Positions 60,150 to 64,000 of a stretch of DNA of 64,000 nucleotides are shown here, in pieces. This DNA comes from Butyriboletus loyo (lineage: Eukaryota > Basidiomycota > Agaricomycetes > Boletales > Boletaceae): the NCBI GenBank assembly GCA_038093515.1, contig JBBPSI010000104.1, positions 24,776 to 88,775 of the forward strand. Reading direction: 5' to 3'. The translations under genes were made by a program, and so were the position numbers. Under the pieces are notes generated by a model that had not been told where the DNA came from, ran no database searches, and worked only from the letters and a program-made list of their open reading frames with translations. Within the stretch, counting starts at the first letter, position 1, and every line of letters begins with the position of its first letter.

Positions 60150-60482
60150 TGTCTTAGTGCGCACACTAAGAGTCTGGAAGTGAACTAATTGCTAGCAGGT
60201 TACTGCGTAGAACTAGATAGTGTACATGGTGTAAAGGCCGAGCCTTTATACTACTGAGGTCTGCGCACAGACCATGTTCCTAATCGAGACGCGAGAAGGA
60301 AACTACAAATGTGGAAGGAACATTCCAGAAGATTCCAGAGTGTGAAAGAAAGCGCGTCCGTGCGCGGGAAGTGATGACTAAGTAGGAACGGTTGTTACCG
60401 TTCAAGTGGAACTAGCAAAAGGCTAGGTGAATGTAATAGTCCCAATGGTAATGGAGAGAAAAAGTAGACCACTACCGTAACA
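60150..60482 (-). repeat. Probable 3' LTR of the minus-strand gypsy element
   Basis: On the minus strand the segment starts TGTTACGG and ends CTAAGACA (TG...CA), immediately after a polypurine tract, and contains GTATAAAGG (about 60243-60251) as a promoter motif. Length is 333 bp. The 5' LTR partner is outside the window, so the boundaries are inferred. A shorter 90-bp reading (60393-60482) is also bounded by TGTTAC/GTAACA. Confidence 0.55.
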
Positions 60483-60485
60483 TTA

Positions 60486-60495
60486 CCCCCTTCCC
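60486..60495 (-). other. Polypurine tract
   Basis: GGGAAGGGGG on the minus strand lies directly before the TAATGTTACGG LTR start, the position of the plus-strand primer in Ty3/gypsy elements. Confidence 0.7.
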
Positions 60496-60533
60496 ATGGT
60501 GGAGACTCCGACTCCACAACTTGAATGCTCCCT

Positions 60534-61772
60534 TCACTGAGACTCCCCCTCGTTGACGTCGTAGTCGTAAGCGTCATTGGCATTGAAATCCGCCCAGACG
60601 TCGTCCCGAAACGTGCAGTTGGCGACGATATGGCCAACGGCACCGCAGAGGCCGCATACACGCTCTGGACAAAACTCCTGTATATGACCAGGGGCGATCT
60701 GGTGACAGAAGGGGCAGGTGTAATTGGGGCACTCCCTACGGAAGTGGCCGACGGTCCCGCACTCGAAGCAGAGCTGCGGGCGGACGAGGCGAGGTCGAGC
60801 AGTGCCTGGGCTGGGACCAGGAGATCGGTCGTCGACGACGATAGGGGAATCACGAGTACCCCGACCGGGGAGATAGGGGGGCGGGGGTCCGTACGAAGAG
60901 TCGTTAGAGCCACCAGCTGCGGCGGCGGGGGAGGTGACACGAGGGATGAGCTGGATGGCGGGGGTGCCACGTCGAGTGGACGGTTGGGGGGTGACGGAGC
61001 GAAAGGCCCTGTTGGCGATCCTTCTTCCTGCGGCGGTGAGGGTGACCGATCCCGGGACAGATCCAACCTGGAGAAGCGTCTGGCGAGGTTGGCGACGCAC
61101 AGTTCGAGGCGGTAGAGGGGAGTGTCGACGAGCGACCTGGGGCTCGTCGACGTCGGTCCGAAAGGACTCCAGGGATTCTCCAGTGGTCTCCCTGGAAGAA
61201 TCTGCTACCAGTGTGGTCGCAGGTGAATCTCTAGCGGATGGCGCTGGAACAGGTAGTGGCGGAGGAGATCCTTCCGCGGCAGGACGAGGAGGAGGATTGG
61301 GGCCGCGAGCGGTGGGGCGCAGGAACCCGATGCGGTCGTTGGACTGAAAATAAAACTCTCTCTCCCTAGGAGCGAGAGCGACAAGGATGGGGCGGAGGAC
61401 GGGCGCGAGAATGCCCGGGAGGAGTTGGTCCACGACGTACCCGAACCCTTCAGCGTGAAGGATATCCAGGGTGTACCCCCTAGCCTCCATCAAGGAGGTC
61501 TCTAGGGCGGTGGCGTATACGGGCGGCTGGTTGTCGGGGCAAAGGCGGGTGTGGACGGTGCGGGCGAGGGCATAGGAACGGTAAAGAGAAGCGAGGGTAC
61601 GGAGAACGTAGTCTCCAGTGAAATCCATACGTTGCTCGAGAGCATACGTAGCGACGGGGTTTTCTAGAACGGCGGCGTAGAGGACGCGGCGAGAGGAAAC
61701 TGGGAGGCGAGAAGAGCGGACGGGAGGTTGAGCTGGGAGCGGGGCGTTGTTTTCTGCGGGAGGAATGGCCAT
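60534..61772 (-). CDS. Zinc-knuckle ORF downstream of gypsy pol (ORF3)
   Basis: An open 412-codon frame starts nine bases after the pol stop. Residues 1-170 are moderately conserved-looking (LYAAVLENPVATYALEQRMD, YVVDQLLPGILAPVLRPIL). The middle is Pro/Ser/Arg-rich. The end carries three zinc knuckles: CFECGTVGHFRREC (CX2CX4HX4C), CPFCHQIAPGHIQEFC (CX2CX6HX4C) and CGLCGAVGHIVANC (CX2CX4HX4C), then an acidic tail. Zinc knuckles bind nucleic acid in Gag nucleocapsids, but Gag is normally encoded upstream of pol. Here no LTR separates pol from this ORF, and the polypurine tract and LTR follow it, so it belongs to the same element. It may be a displaced Gag or an accessory nucleocapsid-like protein. 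Confidence 0.8.
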   Translation of the reverse strand: MAIPPAENNAPLPAQPPVRSSRLPVSSRRVLYAAVLENPVATYALEQRMDFTGDYVLRTLASLYRSYALARTVHTRLCPDNQPPVYATALETSLMEARGYTLDILHAEGFGYVVDQLLPGILAPVLRPILVALAPREREFYFQSNDRIGFLRPTARGPNPPPRPAAEGSPPPLPVPAPSARDSPATTLVADSSRETTGESLESFRTDVDEPQVARRHSPLPPRTVRRQPRQTLLQVGSVPGSVTLTAAGRRIANRAFRSVTPQPSTRRGTPAIQLIPRVTSPAAAAGGSNDSSYGPPPPYLPGRGTRDSPIVVDDRSPGPSPGTARPRLVRPQLCFECGTVGHFRRECPNYTCPFCHQIAPGHIQEFCPERVCGLCGAVGHIVANCTFRDDVWADFNANDAYDYDVNEGESQ

Positions 61773-61781
61773 CTTGGTTGT

Positions 61782-64000
61782 TTACTGCGAAGATGGGGAG
61801 GGAAAATCCTTGGGGTGGCGCAGCTTATAAGCCTTAAGCAGAGCCTGCGCATGGACCAAGTTCCCATTCGGCTCCCAGGTGTTCTCAGCTGCGGAGTACC
61901 CTTTCCAGGAAACCAGGAACTGGCGGCGTCCCTTGGAGCCGCGGTGCGATAAGATCCGATCGATCTCGTACTCTTCATCTCCGTCTATTTCTTCCGGCGG
62001 AGGGTTTGTGAAATTGGGGCCGTGCTCCACAGTCTCGCGATAAGGGGTGAGAAGTGACGCATGGAAGACGTCATGGATCTTCCAGGTCGGTGGCAATCGG
62101 AGTCTGTACGCCACAGGGGAGACAACCTGTGCGATCTCGAACGGTCCTTCCCTTCTTGGGGCGAGCTTCTTGGACGGGTACCTGAGTCGAAGGTTGCGCC
62201 CTTCGAGCCAAACCTTATCCCCTGTCTTCCACGGGCGGAACTTGGACGAGATCCGTTCCTTCATCAATCGCCGTGCCTTCTCGTGGGCTTCTAATGCCTC
62301 CGTTCGGGCTCCCGTGAGTTCCGAGAGTCTGGACTCGAGGGCGGGGAGGAAAGTCTTTCCGATTGGAGGATAAGACCTCGGCTCATACCCGACCATCAGG
62401 GAGAACGGGGTCACGTTGGTCGACGAGTGCGTCATGGAGTTGTGGGAGAACTCGGCCATGGGGAGTAGTTCGGCCCATCGTTCGGGGTGACCATCACAGA
62501 AGATCCGGAGATACGTTTCCAATTCTTGATTGACTCGTTCGGTTTCTCCGTCGGTCTGTGGGTGGTACGCGGAGGAGAGGGCGAGGTCGTAGTCCAGGAG
62601 CCTTGCGAGTTCTCTAGCAAAGGCGGATGCGAACTGAGGACCTCGGTCCGAGATGCAGCGGGAGTGTAGGCCAAAGCGAAGGAAGACGGTTTTGAAAAAT
62701 AATTTGGCAACTCCTGCCGCGTCGATGTCTTTGTTGCAAGGGGAATAAATTACCCCCTTCGTAAGCCCATGGTCTACCACGACCATGACTGAATCATAAC
62801 CCAAAGAGGGAGGAAGGCCGGTGATGAGGTCAACCGAGACCTGTTCAAAGGGACGAGAGGCCACGCTGGCCAGAGGAGTGAGAGGGGGCACGGTGGGATG
62901 AGTATTAACTTTGTGCGCCTGACAGACAGCGCAGCCAGAAACAAAACGGCGGACCAAATTAGCCATTCCAGGCCACCAATAATCCCGTTGCACCAGGTTC
63001 TGGGTGCGGAAGATGCCACCGTGACCTCCAGCGGGGCTTTCGTGCAGGGATCGGATGAGGTCGACTCGTGCAGCCTCGGGGATATATCGTTTCTTGCGGA
63101 AATACAACTCCTTTCCGTCAAAGTCCCAATCGCCAGCGTTCATTTTGGGGAAGAGGGGGGAGTCTTCGTAGAGAGCCTGCATGCACCTCTTAATCATGGG
63201 GTCGCTGGGGGTGGAGGCGGCGATCTTTTCTGCGAGGGCGACGTCGATCTTGCGAGCGAAGAGGTTTTCTGGGAGGAGGGTCACTTCCTGGTTGTCGGCG
63301 GAAGTGTCAACATCGTCGCGGCGGGACAAGGCATCGGCAGGGCCCATCTGAGTACCCGGGATGTGATGGAAATGCAGGTCGAAGTCCTGCAGGAACATGA
63401 GCCAGCGTGCCTGTCGGCGGGACAGCTTGTTCGGTTGGCGAAAATAAGTGAGATTCTTGTGGTCAGTGAGAATCTCCACTTGGTGACCAGTACCTCGCAG
63501 GTAGTGTCGCCACTCTTCCAAAGCATGAATGACGGCGAGCAACTCGCGGTCATAAATATCATAGTTGCGCTCTGCGGGCGAGAGCGTCTTAGACAGGTAG
63601 GCGCAAGGATGTAAGTCGCCATTGACATCCTTCTGCATGAGCACTGCTCCAGTAGCAGTGAGGGAAGCGTCCGTCATGACAGCAAACGGCTTCGTGACGT
63701 CGGGCATAGAGAGAACGGGTTGGCGAAGGAACGACTGTTTAATTGCTTGGAACGCTTGTTCGCAAGCCGGAGTCCACGCCCACGGGGAGTTCTTCTTGGT
63801 CAGATCGTGGAGGGGCTTCGCGATGTGGGAGAAGTCCTGGATGAACCTTCGATAAAAATTGCAAAACCCAATGAAGGACCTGACTGCCTTCACCGAGGTC
63901 GGGGGGTTCCATTCGCGAATGGCTTTCAACTTGGTGGGGTCCATCTTGACCTGCCCTTCTCGGACCATCATCCCGAGGTATTCCACTTCTTCGGCATCGA
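61782..64000 (-). CDS. Ty3/gypsy Pol, C-terminal part (runs off the window)
   Basis: The frame is open from the window edge to the stop at 61782 (about 739 codons). Order: end of the reverse transcriptase (GMMVREGQVKMDPTKLKAI), an RNase H of the RT-linked type (FAVMTDASLTATGAVLMQKD, YDIYDRELLAVIHALEEWRH, ILTDHKNLTYF), integrase zinc domain (H-x3-H...CAVCQ), DDE core (SVDLITGLPPS, CISDRGPQFASAF, PQTDGETERVNQELE), a GPF/Y-like module (PRREGPFEIAQVVSPVAYRL) and a chromodomain (EYEIDRILSHRGSKGRRQFL, VSWKGYSAAENTWEPNGNL). All three catalytic acids of the integrase are present and no stops interrupt it, so the copy is young and may be active. Gag/protease, if present, lie beyond 64000. Confidence 0.92.
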   Translation of the reverse strand, partial: DAEEVEYLGMMVREGQVKMDPTKLKAIREWNPPTSVKAVRSFIGFCNFYRRFIQDFSHIAKPLHDLTKKNSPWAWTPACEQAFQAIKQSFLRQPVLSMPDVTKPFAVMTDASLTATGAVLMQKDVNGDLHPCAYLSKTLSPAERNYDIYDRELLAVIHALEEWRHYLRGTGHQVEILTDHKNLTYFRQPNKLSRRQARWLMFLQDFDLHFHHIPGTQMGPADALSRRDDVDTSADNQEVTLLPENLFARKIDVALAEKIAASTPSDPMIKRCMQALYEDSPLFPKMNAGDWDFDGKELYFRKKRYIPEAARVDLIRSLHESPAGGHGGIFRTQNLVQRDYWWPGMANLVRRFVSGCAVCQAHKVNTHPTVPPLTPLASVASRPFEQVSVDLITGLPPSLGYDSVMVVVDHGLTKGVIYSPCNKDIDAAGVAKLFFKTVFLRFGLHSRCISDRGPQFASAFARELARLLDYDLALSSAYHPQTDGETERVNQELETYLRIFCDGHPERWAELLPMAEFSHNSMTHSSTNVTPFSLMVGYEPRSYPPIGKTFLPALESRLSELTGARTEALEAHEKARRLMKERISSKFRPWKTGDKVWLEGRNLRLRYPSKKLAPRREGPFEIAQVVSPVAYRLRLPPTWKIHDVFHASLLTPYRETVEHGPNFTNPPPEEIDGDEEYEIDRILSHRGSKGRRQFLVSWKGYSAAENTWEPNGNLVHAQALLKAYKLRHPKDFPSPSSQ

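Noticed and set aside
60525..61115. 196-codon plus-strand ORF
   Set aside because: Antisense to the zinc-knuckle ORF, which has clear CCHC motifs; the plus frame has none.
62898..63614. 238-codon plus-strand ORF
   Set aside because: It is the antisense shadow of the intact gypsy pol frame and has no domain of its own.

Overview
The window is genomic DNA of a filamentous basidiomycete, most likely an Agaricomycete. The reasons are dense genes on both strands split by many 45-70 bp introns, an F-box/beta-propeller-like gene, an F-box/LRR-like gene, a bicupin oxalate decarboxylase, and chromodomain Ty3/gypsy elements. The gene style fits the Rhizoctonia/Ceratobasidium lineage, but that placement is inference from remembered families, not a search. 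All exon models were built by hand from splice sites, reading phase and family motifs. No rRNA, tRNA or CRISPR array was recognised.

Region by region. 0.8-3.2 kb: divergent F-box protein and DUF4604/KIAA1143-like nuclear protein. 3.2-7.1 kb: gene-poor, with a scrambled dehydrogenase relic. 7.1-9.6 kb: 14-exon amidase. 10.9-13.0 kb: forkhead transcription factor. 15.3-17.7 kb: two related small membrane-protein genes, the first caught in a 386-bp near-perfect inverted duplication. 18.1-18.3 kb: foldback element. 18.6-19.5 kb: alpha/beta hydrolase. 21.5-26.4 kb: conserved block with tRNA-His guanylyltransferase (THG1), an acidic protein of unknown function and the SAGA deubiquitinase UBP8. 26.6-29.2 kb: repeat-rich, with a dead HIT-domain gene, MITE copies and a non-autonomous TIR element. 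31.4-33.7 kb: secreted oxalate decarboxylase (18 exons). 36.5-38.5 kb: F-box/LRR-like protein. 39.6-41.8 kb: an arrestin-like candidate, a small Tyr/Ser/Asn/Gly-rich protein and a doubtful membrane gene. 42.5-47.2 kb: divergent TBC Rab-GAP and cytochrome oxidase assembly factor COA6. 49.0-52.2 kb: an unknown gene and a TPR protein. 52.5-57.3 kb: tandem CoA-dependent acyltransferase paralogues with a third broken copy between them. 57.8-64.0 kb: nested transposons, with a Tc1/mariner relic, a decayed gypsy integrase fragment and, on the minus strand, a younger gypsy element whose pol is followed by a separate zinc-knuckle ORF before the polypurine tract and LTR.

The housekeeping genes serve tRNA maturation (THG1), chromatin (UBP8), membrane traffic (TBC) and respiration (COA6). 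The amidase, hydrolase, oxalate decarboxylase and acyltransferases are accessory metabolism. The most interesting signals are the zinc-knuckle ORF downstream of pol, the exact inverted duplication at 15.7-16.6 kb, four GC-AG introns among about 76 modelled introns, micro-exons in the oxalate decarboxylase gene, and two small families of non-autonomous elements with copies within the window.
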